Of a DNA stretch of 64,000 nucleotides, positions 38,903 through 47,303 are shown one piece after another; position 1 is the stretch's first letter, and every line of letters starts with the position of its first letter. The stretch spans positions 434,001-498,000 of the forward strand of contig NZ_JABFTV010000002.1 of the NCBI RefSeq assembly GCF_021404405.1, read 5' to 3'. The position numbers were made by a program, and so were the translations under genes. Origin of the DNA: Billgrantia aerodenitrificans (lineage in GTDB: Bacteria; Pseudomonadota; Gammaproteobacteria; Pseudomonadales; Halomonadaceae). The notes below the pieces were generated by a model. It worked only from the letters and a program-made list of their open reading frames with translations. It had not been told where the DNA came from and did no database searches.

Positions 38903-39739
38903 ATGCGCAAGCCATCCTTCACTACCGTGATGCTGATCGTCGGCCTGCTGTTTCTCTATCTACCGATGGTCGTGCTGGTCATCTACTCGTTCAACTCGTC
39001 ACGCCTGGTGACGGTGTGGGCAGGGTTCTCGACCCGCTGGTACCTGGAGCTGTTTCGCGACCAGCAGATCCTCTCGGCGGTATGGACCAGCCTGCGCATC
39101 GCCTTCTTCTCGGCTTCCATGGCGGTGTGCCTGGGCACCCTGGCCGCCTTCGTGATGGTGCGCTTCACCCGCTTTCGCGGCAAGACGGCGCTTTCCAGCA
39201 TGGTCACCGCACCGCTGGTGATGCCCGAGGTGATCACCGGCCTGTCTCTGCTGCTGCTGTTCGTGCACATGGCGCAGACCATCGGCTGGCCGGCGGATCG
39301 CGGCATGGTCACCATTTGGATCGCCCACACCACCTTCTGCAGTGCCTACGTGGCGGTAGTGGTGGCGTCGCGCCTGCGTGAGCTGGACCTCTCCATCGAG
39401 GAGGCCGCCATGGACCTCGGCTCGCGGCCGGTGCGTACCTTCTTTCAGATCACGCTGCCGATGATCGCGCCGGCCGTGGCGGCGGGCTGGCTGCTGGCCT
39501 TCACCCTGTCGCTGGACGATCTGGTGATCGCCAGTTTCGTTTCCGGCCCCGGTGCCACCACGCTGCCAATGGTGGTGTTCTCCTCGGTGCGCCTCGGCGT
39601 CTCGCCGAAGATCAACGCCCTGGCCACGCTGATCATCCTGGCGGTATCGCTGGCCACCTTCATCACCTGGTACCTGATGCGGCGCAGCGAGGCCAAGCGG
39701 AGGCAGGCGATGTTGCAGGATATGACAGCAGGCCGATAA
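38903..39739 (+). CDS. potI: polyamine ABC transporter permease PotI
   Basis: This is the second permease, with the EAA-loop signature EEAAMDLGSRPVRTFFQITLPMIAPAV and about six membrane helices. I chose ATG 38903 (MRKPSFTTVML, 278 residues) because AGGAG at 38890-38894 is 8 bases upstream. GTG 38894 and ATG 38897 are in frame but too close to it. It pairs with PotH. Confidence 0.93.
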   Translation: MRKPSFTTVMLIVGLLFLYLPMVVLVIYSFNSSRLVTVWAGFSTRWYLELFRDQQILSAVWTSLRIAFFSASMAVCLGTLAAFVMVRFTRFRGKTALSSMVTAPLVMPEVITGLSLLLLFVHMAQTIGWPADRGMVTIWIAHTTFCSAYVAVVVASRLRELDLSIEEAAMDLGSRPVRTFFQITLPMIAPAVAAGWLLAFTLSLDDLVIASFVSGPGATTLPMVVFSSVRLGVSPKINALATLIILAVSLATFITWYLMRRSEAKRRQAMLQDMTAGR

Positions 39740-39764
39740 CCTTTTCGTTGAGTGTGAGGTAGTT

Positions 39765-41057
39765 ATGTCGAGCAGTGCCAACGCCGAGCATGTGGCGTCC
39801 TACTATGCCGCCACGGCCAACCCTGCGCCCGAGCGCCCTGCACTCGAAGGCGACATCGAGTGCGACGTGTGCGTGGTGGGGGCGGGCTTCACCGGGATCT
39901 CCTCGGCGCTGCATCTTGCCGAGCAGAGGCACGCAGTGGTGGTGCTCGAAGCCGCCCGGGTCGGCTTCGGCGCCTCGGGGCGTAACGGCGGCCAGATCGT
40001 CAACAGCTACAGCCGCGACATGGACGTGATCGAGGCCAAGTACGGCACCGAGACCGCACGCGCCCTGGGCGACATGGCCTTCGAGGGCAATTGCATCATT
40101 CGCGAGCGTATCCGTCAGTACGCCATCGCCTGCGATCTCAAGAACGGCAATCTGTTCGCCGCCTGCAACAGCAAGCAACTCGAGGGGCTGCGCGAGCACA
40201 AGGCGCTGTGGGAGCGGTTCGGCAACCACGAGCTCGAGTTGCTGGAAGGCGAGGCCTACAAGCGTGAGGTCGGCAGCGAGCGCTACACCGGTGCCCTGGT
40301 GGACCACTCCGGCGGCCACCTGCACCCGCTCAACCTGGTGCTGGGCCAGGCAGCCGCCTTCGAGTCGCTGGGCGGCGTCATTCACGAACGTACCCCGGTA
40401 ACCGGGGTGCGTCACGGCGAGATGGTGACGCTGACCACCCCGCGCGGCAGCGTACGCGCCCGGCGTGTAGTGATGGCCGGTAACGCCTACCTGCAAGGGG
40501 TGCTGCCGGAACTGGAGAGCAAGTCGATGCCCTGCGGCACCCAGATCGTCACCACCGAGCCGTTGCCGGAAGCGCTGCGCCGCGAGCTGATTCCCAACGA
40601 CATGGCGGTGGAGGACTGCAACTACCTGCTCGACTACTATCGCTTCACCGCCGACGGCCGCCTGCTCTACGGCGGCGGGGTCAACTACGGTGGGCAGGAC
40701 CCGGCGGACATCGCCGCGGTGATCCGACCCAAGATGCTCAAAACCTTTCCTCAGCTTGCCGATGTGCGCATCGACTTCGCCTGGAGCGGCAACTTTTTGA
40801 TGACGTTGAATCGCCTGCCTCAGTTCGGTCGGCTCAACGACAATGTCTACTACGCTCAGGGCTACTCGGGCCATGGGGTAACCTGCTCGCACCTGGCGGG
40901 CCGACTGATCGCCGAGGTGATGCGCGGCGACAGCGGGCGCTTCGATGCCTTCGCCGGCCTGCCTCACTTGCCGTTCCCCGGCGGGCGGCTGCTGCGGGTG
41001 CCGCTCTCGGCGCTGGGGGCCTGGTACTACGCGACGCGGGACCGGCTCGGCTGGTGA
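39765..41057 (+). CDS. puuB: FAD-dependent gamma-glutamylputrescine oxidoreductase (PuuB), copy 2
   Basis: This 430-residue DAO flavoprotein has an FAD loop in VCVVGAGFTGISSALHLAEQ, then GFGASGRNGGQIVNSYSRD. Near the C-terminus is VYYAQGYSGHGVTCSHLAG. It is closer to E. coli PuuB than copy 1 is (GRNGGQ, GHGVTC). GAGGT lies upstream of ATG 39765, 25 bases after potI, so it probably ends the potFGHI transcript. Confidence 0.92.
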   Translation: MSSSANAEHVASYYAATANPAPERPALEGDIECDVCVVGAGFTGISSALHLAEQRHAVVVLEAARVGFGASGRNGGQIVNSYSRDMDVIEAKYGTETARALGDMAFEGNCIIRERIRQYAIACDLKNGNLFAACNSKQLEGLREHKALWERFGNHELELLEGEAYKREVGSERYTGALVDHSGGHLHPLNLVLGQAAAFESLGGVIHERTPVTGVRHGEMVTLTTPRGSVRARRVVMAGNAYLQGVLPELESKSMPCGTQIVTTEPLPEALRRELIPNDMAVEDCNYLLDYYRFTADGRLLYGGGVNYGGQDPADIAAVIRPKMLKTFPQLADVRIDFAWSGNFLMTLNRLPQFGRLNDNVYYAQGYSGHGVTCSHLAGRLIAEVMRGDSGRFDAFAGLPHLPFPGGRLLRVPLSALGAWYYATRDRLGW

Positions 41058-41111
41058 GTGTCGCCAAGGGCTGACACTGGGACAAAAAAAGTGAAAGCCG
41101 CTGCGCTACGC

Positions 41112-41139
41112 TTATCGACTTTTCTCGACGCCGTATACT
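41112..41139 (+). promoter_or_regulatory. candidate promoter of the glycine-zipper gene
   Basis: TTATCG (41112-41117) and TATACT (41134-41139) have a 16-base spacer. The -10 is good and the -35 weak. The rest of the 192-base gap shows no other structure. Confidence 0.4.
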
Positions 41140-41249
41140 GAAGTTATCCCACGGGCGGCATGGAATCGCCGCCCTGCGTCTCTCCTCCACATCGTATCTA
41201 GCCGAGCCTTGTCAGCCCGGGGCGCATCGCGTCCCGCAGGAGGAGTGTC

Positions 41250-41831
41250 ATGAATAAATCGATCGTGATCGGAACCACGCTGAGCGTGCTCGGCCTGGGT
41301 GGTTTGGCCCTGGGTGCGTGGCAGGTGCAGCAGGAACAGGAGCCGCAGGAGCGCGGCCCCCAGTTCGCCGAGGTCGTGGCGATACAGCCGGTGACGCGCA
41401 GCGTCGAGACCCCCCGTGAGGTATGCGAGGACGTGGTGGTACACCAGCAGGCACAGGCGCCCAGCCGCGATCCGCATCGTATCGCCGGCACCGCGGCGGG
41501 GGCCGTGGTGGGTGGCCTGCTCGGCAATCAGGTCGGCGGTGGCAGTGGCAAGACCCTGGCCACCGTGGCGGGTGCGGTCGGTGGCGGCTACGCCGGGCGC
41601 GAGATTCAGGGGCGTATCGAGGCCAACCAGACCCAGACCTACACCACTACGCAGCGACAGTGCCATACCGTCATGGACAGCTCCGAGGAGACCGTCGGTT
41701 ACGACGTGACCTGGCGCCACGGTGAGTTGACCGAGGTGTCGCGGCTGGATCACCGGCCCCAGGGTAACCGCGTGCTGCTCGACGAGGGCCAGCCGCGCTG
41801 GGACCTGCCGCTGGCCAGCGCGGACGGTTGA
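41250..41831 (+). CDS. glycine-zipper 2TM domain envelope protein (SlyB/Rick_17kDa-like)
   Basis: The protein has 193 residues. An N-terminal hydrophobic segment (about 5-24) acts as an uncleaved anchor or signal; there is no lipobox Cys. A glycine-zipper region at about 78-115 follows (GTAAGAVVGGLLGNQVGGGSGKT then VAGAVGGGYAGREIQ). Such proteins sit in the cell envelope and are linked to stress responses; the precise job is unknown. GGAGGAG precedes the ATG. It stands between polyamine genes but is not obviously part of the pathway. Confidence 0.85.
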   Translation: MNKSIVIGTTLSVLGLGGLALGAWQVQQEQEPQERGPQFAEVVAIQPVTRSVETPREVCEDVVVHQQAQAPSRDPHRIAGTAAGAVVGGLLGNQVGGGSGKTLATVAGAVGGGYAGREIQGRIEANQTQTYTTTQRQCHTVMDSSEETVGYDVTWRHGELTEVSRLDHRPQGNRVLLDEGQPRWDLPLASADG

Positions 41832-41856
41832 TTCTTTTCGTTATCTTTCCTGCATT

Positions 41857-41876
41857 GCCCCGGCTCGGGCCGGGGC
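41857..41876 (+). terminator. possible terminator of the glycine-zipper gene
   Basis: An 8-bp GC stem (GCCCCGGC / GCCGGGGC) with a 4-base loop lies in the gap between two convergent genes. Only a short T run (GCCGTTTGG) follows. Confidence 0.45.
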
Positions 41877-41919
41877 GCCGTTTGGCGGCTTGCCGTCTCT
41901 CCCGGTCAGGCCTGCTGCG

Positions 41920-43296
41920 TCAAACGTGACGCAGGTACCAGGCGTATTCCAGCTGGCTCACCTCCTGCATGGCCTGTTCGCGCTCGGCCCGACGGTTGGC
42001 CAGGAAGACGTGGACGAAGTTGGCGCCCAAGGCGGCCTTGAGTGGTTCGCTCGCCTCGAGCAGGTCGAGCGCCTGCTGCCAGCTGTTGGTCAGCGTGGGC
42101 TCGAACTGTTCGTAGGCGTTGCCTTCCACCGGGGCGGGCGGCGTCAGCTGACGGTCGATGCCGTAGTCGATGCCGGCTAGCAGTACCGCCATCAGCAGGT
42201 AGGGGTTGACGTCGGCGCCGGCGACGCGATGCTCGATGCGTCTGGCGTCGTTGCAGCCGGAGGGAATGCGCAGGGCCACCGAGCGGTTGTCGAAGCCCCA
42301 GGTCGGGGTCATGGGCACGTAGAGCCCTGGCTGGAAACGCCGGAACGAGTTGAGGTTGGGGGCGCAGATCGCCATGCTGGCCGGCATCAGTTCGAGTAGC
42401 CCGGCGATGGCCCGGTGCAGCGTTTCGCTGCCCAGTGGGTCGCCATTTTCGGCGGCGAAGACGTTGCGCCCATGGGCATCCAGCAGGCTGAGATGCACGT
42501 GGGTGCCGTTGCCGGCCTCGAGGCCGTAGGGCTTGGCCATGAAGGTGGCCTCGAAGCCGTGATTGAGTGCCACCCCCTTGATCAGCCGCTTGAGCAGCAC
42601 GGCGCTGTCGCAGGCTTTGAGCGCATCGTCGCAGTGGCCGAGGGTGATCTCGAACTGACCCGGCGCACACTCCTTGAGCGTGGTGTCCAGCGGCAGGCCC
42701 TGGCATTCGGCGGCCTGGCGCACGTCGTCGAGAAAGTCGGCGTACTCGTCGAGTTCCCCGATGGAGTAGAGCTGGCTCTGGGTGGCGCGTTCGCCGCTGC
42801 GGGGCGAGCGTGGCGGCTGGATCCGCCCTTCGGCGGTGCGCTCTCTGTCCAGCAGGTAGAACTCCATTTCCACCGCGGCTACCGGTGCCAGGCCACGCTC
42901 TCTCAGCCGCTCCAACTGACGTGACAGCACCTGGCGCGGGTCGGCGAAGAAGGGGCTCTCATCGCGCTCGATCATGGTCATCAGCAGCTGCGCCTGGCGC
43001 CCGCCGCGCAGCCACGGGGTCGGCATCAGCGTTCCCGCCACCGGCTGGCAGACTCGGTCGCTGTCGCCGATGGCGAGGCCCAGGCCGGTGGCCTCGATGG
43101 TATGGCCGTTGATGTCCAGCGCGAAGACCGAGGCCGGCAGGTTGATACCCTGATGGAACACCTTGTCGAGATTCTCTCGGGGGATACGCTTGCCGCGCAT
43201 CACGCCGTTGAGGTCGCTGATCAGCAGATCGATGCTGTCGATGTCGGTGTGGCGGGCTAGGAACTCGCGGGCCTGATCTGCACTTGGCGACGGCAT
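41920..43296 (-). CDS. puuA: glutamine-synthetase-family gamma-glutamylputrescine synthetase (PuuA type), copy 2
   Basis: The protein has 458 residues (E. coli PuuA 472). Motifs are VAAVEMEFYL, CAPGQFEITLGH, NGTHVHLSLLD and SVALRIPSGCNDARRIEHRVAGADVNPYL. It is clearly diverged from copy 1, so the two may take different amines. I chose ATG 43296 (MPSPSADQARE), with AGGTG upstream. The longer frame starts at a TTG (43365) that forms part of a TTGACA promoter-like element. It is divergent from puuD across 237 AT-rich bases. Confidence 0.9.
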   Translation of the reverse strand: MPSPSADQAREFLARHTDIDSIDLLISDLNGVMRGKRIPRENLDKVFHQGINLPASVFALDINGHTIEATGLGLAIGDSDRVCQPVAGTLMPTPWLRGGRQAQLLMTMIERDESPFFADPRQVLSRQLERLRERGLAPVAAVEMEFYLLDRERTAEGRIQPPRSPRSGERATQSQLYSIGELDEYADFLDDVRQAAECQGLPLDTTLKECAPGQFEITLGHCDDALKACDSAVLLKRLIKGVALNHGFEATFMAKPYGLEAGNGTHVHLSLLDAHGRNVFAAENGDPLGSETLHRAIAGLLELMPASMAICAPNLNSFRRFQPGLYVPMTPTWGFDNRSVALRIPSGCNDARRIEHRVAGADVNPYLLMAVLLAGIDYGIDRQLTPPAPVEGNAYEQFEPTLTNSWQQALDLLEASEPLKAALGANFVHVFLANRRAEREQAMQEVSQLEYAWYLRHV

Positions 43297-43392
43297 GGCA
43301 GCACCTGTTGTGTGTTGAGTTGTCCGGTTTTGCTCTATCTTTCGATGCTGTGTCGTTGTTGTCAAATCCTTTACGCTTGTGTTCGGCTGGAG

Positions 43393-43403
43393 ATAACGGT
43401 TAT
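43393..43403. promoter_or_regulatory. candidate operator ATAACGGTTAT between puuA2 and puuD
   Basis: An 11-bp odd palindrome, ATAAC-G-GTTAT, lies centrally in the divergent control region. It shares the ATAACGGT core with sites upstream of puuB copy 1 and in the 14-bp repeats at 50378-50433. A perfect minus-strand TTGACA (43365-43360) lies 27 bases away on the puuA side. Confidence 0.5.
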
Positions 43404-43533
43404 TAGCTTTTCCACTAGGGTTTGCTTGGGTTTCTTCCGAAGATTTTGCTGGCGGGGTGGATTTTTACTCCAGCTTGGTGGAAAGTTTAATCAACACTCT
43501 TGGTTTTTCATCGTCTGATTCGAGGAGGCTGTC

Positions 43534-44295
43534 ATGCCGAGCCGTCCCTTGGTGGGGGTCATCGCCTGTCGTCGCGATGTCGAAGGGCATCCCGCCCATG
43601 TGGTGACCGACAAGTACCTGAGCGCTCTGCGCGCATACGGCATGGCGCCGGTGGTACTGCCGGTGTGGCAGGACGCCGTTGACGGTGATCTGCTCGACCA
43701 CCTGGATGGCCTGCTGCTCACCGGCAGCTACTCCAACGTGGAGCCTGCGCGCTATGGCGCCGAGCGGGCACCGGAGAACACCCACGACGACCTGCACCGC
43801 GATGCCGCCGCACTGGCCTGGATACCCGCCGCCGTGGCGCGGGGCCTGCCGCTGCTGGGCATCTGTCGCGGTTTTCAGGAGATCAACGTGGCCTATGGCG
43901 GCACCCTGCACCAGGCGGTGCAGAGCGTGCCCGGCCTTGCCGATCACCGCGAGCCGGAAGCCGACTACGCCACTCGCTACGCGCCGGCCCACGACATCGA
44001 GATCGTGCCTGGCGGTCGCCTGGCAGCGCTGCATCCCGAGCCCCAGGCACGGGTAAATTCGCTGCATCAGCAGGGCATCGACCGGCTGGGCAGCGGGCTT
44101 GCCGTGGAGGCCCGTGCACCGGACGGCCTGATCGAAGCGGTGTCGGTGGCCGCGGCACCGGGGTTTGCCCTGGCCGTGCAGTGGCATCCCGAATGGCAGC
44201 CGCGGGAGCATCCGCTGTACGACGCCCTGTTCAAGGGCTTCGCCGCCGCCTGTCGCGAGCACTGCGGCGAGCGCTCACTGGCACTGACGAGCTGA
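43534..44295 (+). CDS. puuD: gamma-glutamyl-GABA hydrolase PuuD (class I glutamine amidotransferase fold)
   Basis: PuuD splits gamma-glutamyl-GABA to glutamate and GABA, the last step of the glutamylated putrescine route. It has 253 residues. The catalytic triad is visible: Cys111 in LLGICRGFQEIN, and His218 and Glu220 in VQWHPEWQP. GGAGG precedes ATG 43534. It is followed 11 bases later by the spuC-like gene. Confidence 0.94.
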   Translation: MPSRPLVGVIACRRDVEGHPAHVVTDKYLSALRAYGMAPVVLPVWQDAVDGDLLDHLDGLLLTGSYSNVEPARYGAERAPENTHDDLHRDAAALAWIPAAVARGLPLLGICRGFQEINVAYGGTLHQAVQSVPGLADHREPEADYATRYAPAHDIEIVPGGRLAALHPEPQARVNSLHQQGIDRLGSGLAVEARAPDGLIEAVSVAAAPGFALAVQWHPEWQPREHPLYDALFKGFAAACREHCGERSLALTS

Positions 44296-44306
44296 TCGGG
44301 GGCGCC

Positions 44307-45719
44307 ATGCATACCGAGACCTACCGCCAGTTGGATCGGGACCACCACCTGCACCCCTTCACCGACTTCAAGGCGCTGGGCGAGGAGGGCAGCCGTATCG
44401 TCACCCACGCCGAGGGTGTTTATATCCATGACAGCGAGGGCAACCGCATCCTCGACGCCATGGCCGGGCTGTGGTGTGTCAATCTGGGCTACGGCCGCGA
44501 GGAGCTGGTCGCGGCGGCCACCGCGCAGCTGCGTGAGCTGCCTTACTACAACAACTTCTTCAAGAGCACTCATCCGCCGGCGGTGAAGCTGGCCGAGATG
44601 CTGTGCCGGTTGGCGCCGGCGCACATGAACCGGGTGTTCTTCACCGGCTCGGGCTCCGAGGCCAACGACACGGTATTGCGCATGGTACGCCGCTACTGGG
44701 CGCTGGAAGGCAAGCCCGACAAGCAATGGGTCATCGCCCGCGAGAACGCCTACCACGGCTCCACCGTAGCCGGCCTGAGCCTCGGCGGCATGGCGCCGAT
44801 GCATGCCCAGGGCGGCCCCCTGGTACCCAAGATCGCCCATGTGCGGCAGCCCTATTGGTTTGGTGAGGGGCGCGATACCAGCCCGGAAGCGTTCGGCCGC
44901 GAGTGCGCCGCGGCCCTGGAGGCGAAGATTCTGGAGCTCGGCGAGGAGAACGTCGCCGCCTTCATCGCCGAGCCGGTGCAGGGCGCGGGTGGCGCCATCA
45001 TCCCGCCGCAAAGCTACTGGCCGGCCGTCAAGGAGGTGCTGGCCAGGTACGACATCCTGCTGGTAGTGGACGAGGTGATCTGCGGCTTCGGCCGGCTGGG
45101 GGAGTGGTTCGCCAGCATCCACTACGATTTGAAACCCGATCTGATGCCCATCGCCAAGGGGCTCTCGTCCGGCTACCTGCCGATCGGCGGCGTGCTGGTG
45201 GGCGACCGCGTCGCCGAGACCCTGATCGAGCGCGGCGGCGAGTTCTTCCACGGTTTCACCTACTCGGGGCATCCGGTGTGCGCTGCCGTGGCGCTGAAGA
45301 ATCTCGAGCTGATGCAGGCCGAGGGCATCGTCGAGCGGGTGCGTGACGACGTGGGCCCCTATCTCGCCGAGCGCTGGGCCACCCTGGCCGATCACCCCCT
45401 GGTGGGCGAGGTGCGTTCGCTGGGGTTGATCGGTGCGCTGGAGCTGATCGACCCGGCCACCGGCGAGCGTTTTCCCAAGTCGCTCGCTGCCGGCACCCTG
45501 TGTCGTGACATCTGCTTCGACCTTGGCCTGGTGATGCGCTCGGTGGGTGATACGATGATCATTTCACCGCCGCTGGTCATTACCCGCGCCGAGATCGATG
45601 AGCTGGTGGGCCTGGCCAGGGAAGCGCTGGATGAGACCGCGCGGCGGCTGGCCGCACGCGAACAGGCGGATCATCCAGCCATCATGATCCAGCCATCAAT
45701 AGAGGAGTCCCGATCGTGA
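44307..45719 (+). CDS. spuC: polyamine:pyruvate aminotransferase (SpuC type)
   Basis: This is a class III PLP aminotransferase of 470 residues. It aligns well with P. aeruginosa SpuC from the N-terminus (RDHHLHPFTDFKALGEEGSRIV, ILDAMAGLWCVNLGYGREELV) to the end (VGDTMIISPPLVIT). The PLP lysine is in LMPIAKGLSSGY, and the preceding DEVICGFGR holds the pyridine-binding Asp. It should transaminate putrescine or longer polyamines to aminoaldehydes for PuuC. ATG 44307 is chosen over the longer frame, which overlaps puuD. The stop overlaps the next start (GTGA). Confidence 0.92.
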   Translation: MHTETYRQLDRDHHLHPFTDFKALGEEGSRIVTHAEGVYIHDSEGNRILDAMAGLWCVNLGYGREELVAAATAQLRELPYYNNFFKSTHPPAVKLAEMLCRLAPAHMNRVFFTGSGSEANDTVLRMVRRYWALEGKPDKQWVIARENAYHGSTVAGLSLGGMAPMHAQGGPLVPKIAHVRQPYWFGEGRDTSPEAFGRECAAALEAKILELGEENVAAFIAEPVQGAGGAIIPPQSYWPAVKEVLARYDILLVVDEVICGFGRLGEWFASIHYDLKPDLMPIAKGLSSGYLPIGGVLVGDRVAETLIERGGEFFHGFTYSGHPVCAAVALKNLELMQAEGIVERVRDDVGPYLAERWATLADHPLVGEVRSLGLIGALELIDPATGERFPKSLAAGTLCRDICFDLGLVMRSVGDTMIISPPLVITRAEIDELVGLAREALDETARRLAAREQADHPAIMIQPSIEESRS

Positions 45720-47218
45720 GCCGTACGCCAACCCCCCGCACCCTGGCCGACTGGCAGGCCCGGGCTGCCGAGCTTTCTTTCGAGGCCCGCGCCTTTATCG
45801 ACGACAGCTTCGTCGCTGCCGAGAGTGGCGCCACCTTCGAGTCGCGCAATCCGGCCACCGGCGAGCTCCTCGCCCAGGTGGCCAGCTGCGACGAGCCCGA
45901 TGCCGAACGTGCCGCGGCGGTGGCGCGTCGGGCCTTCGCCGACGGCGCCTGGTCGCGCCTGGCACCGGGCAAGCGCAAGAAGACCCTGCTACGCCTGGCC
46001 GATCTGATGGAAGCCCACAAGCACGAGCTGGCGCTGATCGACACCCTCGACATGGGCAAGCCCATCGCGAGCTCGCTGGGCGACGTGAATGGTGCCATCG
46101 CCTGCATTCGCTACCAGGCCGAATGCATCGACAAGCTCTACGGCGAGGTGGCGCCCACCGGCGAGGAGACCCTGGCCCTGGTGCTGCGCGAGCCCATCGG
46201 CGTGGTGGCGGCCATCGTGCCGTGGAACTTCCCGCTGATGATGACCGCCTGGAAGATCGCCCCGGCGCTGGCCGCCGGCAACAGCGTGATCCTCAAGCCC
46301 TCGGAGAAGTCGCCGCTGTCGGCGCTGCGCCTGGCGCAGTTGGCCAAGGAGGCGGGCATCCCGCGCGGGGTGTTCCAGGTGCTGCCGGGCTTCGGCCACA
46401 CCGTGGGCAAGGCGCTGGCGCTCTCCATGGAGGTCGACTGCCTGGCCTTCACCGGCTCCACCGCGGTGGGCAAGCAGCTGATGCAGTACGCCGGGCAGTC
46501 CAACCTCAAGCGGGTTTATCTCGAGTGCGGCGGCAAGTCGCCCAACATCGTCTTCGCCGACTGCAAGGACCTCGACCAGGTGGCCAGCCACGCCGCCGCG
46601 GCGATCTTCCACAACCAGGGCGAAGTGTGCATCGCAGGCTCCAGGCTGCTGGTGGAGAACACGATTCGCGAGCAGTTCGTCGAGAAGGTACTTGCCGCAG
46701 CGGAGAGCATGCAGCCCGGCGATCCCCTCGATCCGAACAGCTTCATGGGCGCCATCGTCGACGACACCCAGCACCGGCGCATCCTCGACTACATCCGCCA
46801 GGGCGTGGAAGAGGGCGCGCGACTGCGCACGGGCGGCAAGGCCATCGACGGCCCGGGGCTGTTCATCCCGCCCACGGTGTTCGACGGCGTTACCCCGCAG
46901 ATGACCATCGGCCGCGAAGAGATCTTCGGCCCGGTGCTGGCGGTGTTCGGCTTCGACACGGAAGAGGAAGCGGTGGCCATGGCCAACGACACGCCCTACG
47001 GCCTGGCGGCCGGGCTGTGGAGTCAGGACATCGACCGCATCATGCGCGTGACGCGGCGGCTGCAGTCGGGTCAGGTGTTCGTCAACAACTGGGCGGGTGG
47101 CGACCAGACCATGCCCTTCGGCGGGGTCAAGCAGTCGGGTAATGGGCGTGACAAGTCGCTGCACAGCTTGGTGGAGTATTCCGAGTTGAAGAGCGTGTGG
47201 ATGTCGCTTTCGCTATAG
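45716..47218 (+). CDS. puuC: gamma-glutamyl-gamma-aminobutyraldehyde dehydrogenase (PuuC type), copy 1
   Basis: This NAD(P)-dependent aldehyde dehydrogenase has 500 residues. Glu270 is in YLECGGKSPNIVF and the catalytic Cys305 in NQGEVCIAGSR; PWNFPLMMTAWK is the cofactor loop. It takes aminoaldehydes from SpuC and glutamylated aldehydes from PuuB. The GTG start at 45716 has AGGAG 8 bases upstream and overlaps the spuC stop by 3 bases. A near-duplicate lies 5.98 kb downstream. Confidence 0.94.
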   Translation: MSRTPTPRTLADWQARAAELSFEARAFIDDSFVAAESGATFESRNPATGELLAQVASCDEPDAERAAAVARRAFADGAWSRLAPGKRKKTLLRLADLMEAHKHELALIDTLDMGKPIASSLGDVNGAIACIRYQAECIDKLYGEVAPTGEETLALVLREPIGVVAAIVPWNFPLMMTAWKIAPALAAGNSVILKPSEKSPLSALRLAQLAKEAGIPRGVFQVLPGFGHTVGKALALSMEVDCLAFTGSTAVGKQLMQYAGQSNLKRVYLECGGKSPNIVFADCKDLDQVASHAAAAIFHNQGEVCIAGSRLLVENTIREQFVEKVLAAAESMQPGDPLDPNSFMGAIVDDTQHRRILDYIRQGVEEGARLRTGGKAIDGPGLFIPPTVFDGVTPQMTIGREEIFGPVLAVFGFDTEEEAVAMANDTPYGLAAGLWSQDIDRIMRVTRRLQSGQVFVNNWAGGDQTMPFGGVKQSGNGRDKSLHSLVEYSELKSVWMSLSL

Positions 47219-47227
47219 CCGTACGAC

Positions 47228-47254
47228 GGGCCGACCGCGCTGTGCGGTCGGCCC
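47228..47254 (+). terminator. terminator of puuD-spuC-puuC
   Basis: An 11-bp perfect stem (GGGCCGACCGC / GCGGTCGGCCC) with a 5-base loop lies 9 bases past the puuC stop, followed by GCGTCGTTTCC. It sits between convergent genes. Confidence 0.75.
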
Positions 47255-47303
47255 GCGTCGTTTCCGTGCCTTGCCTGTCGCTCAAGGCCGTCGGGATTTG
47301 GCC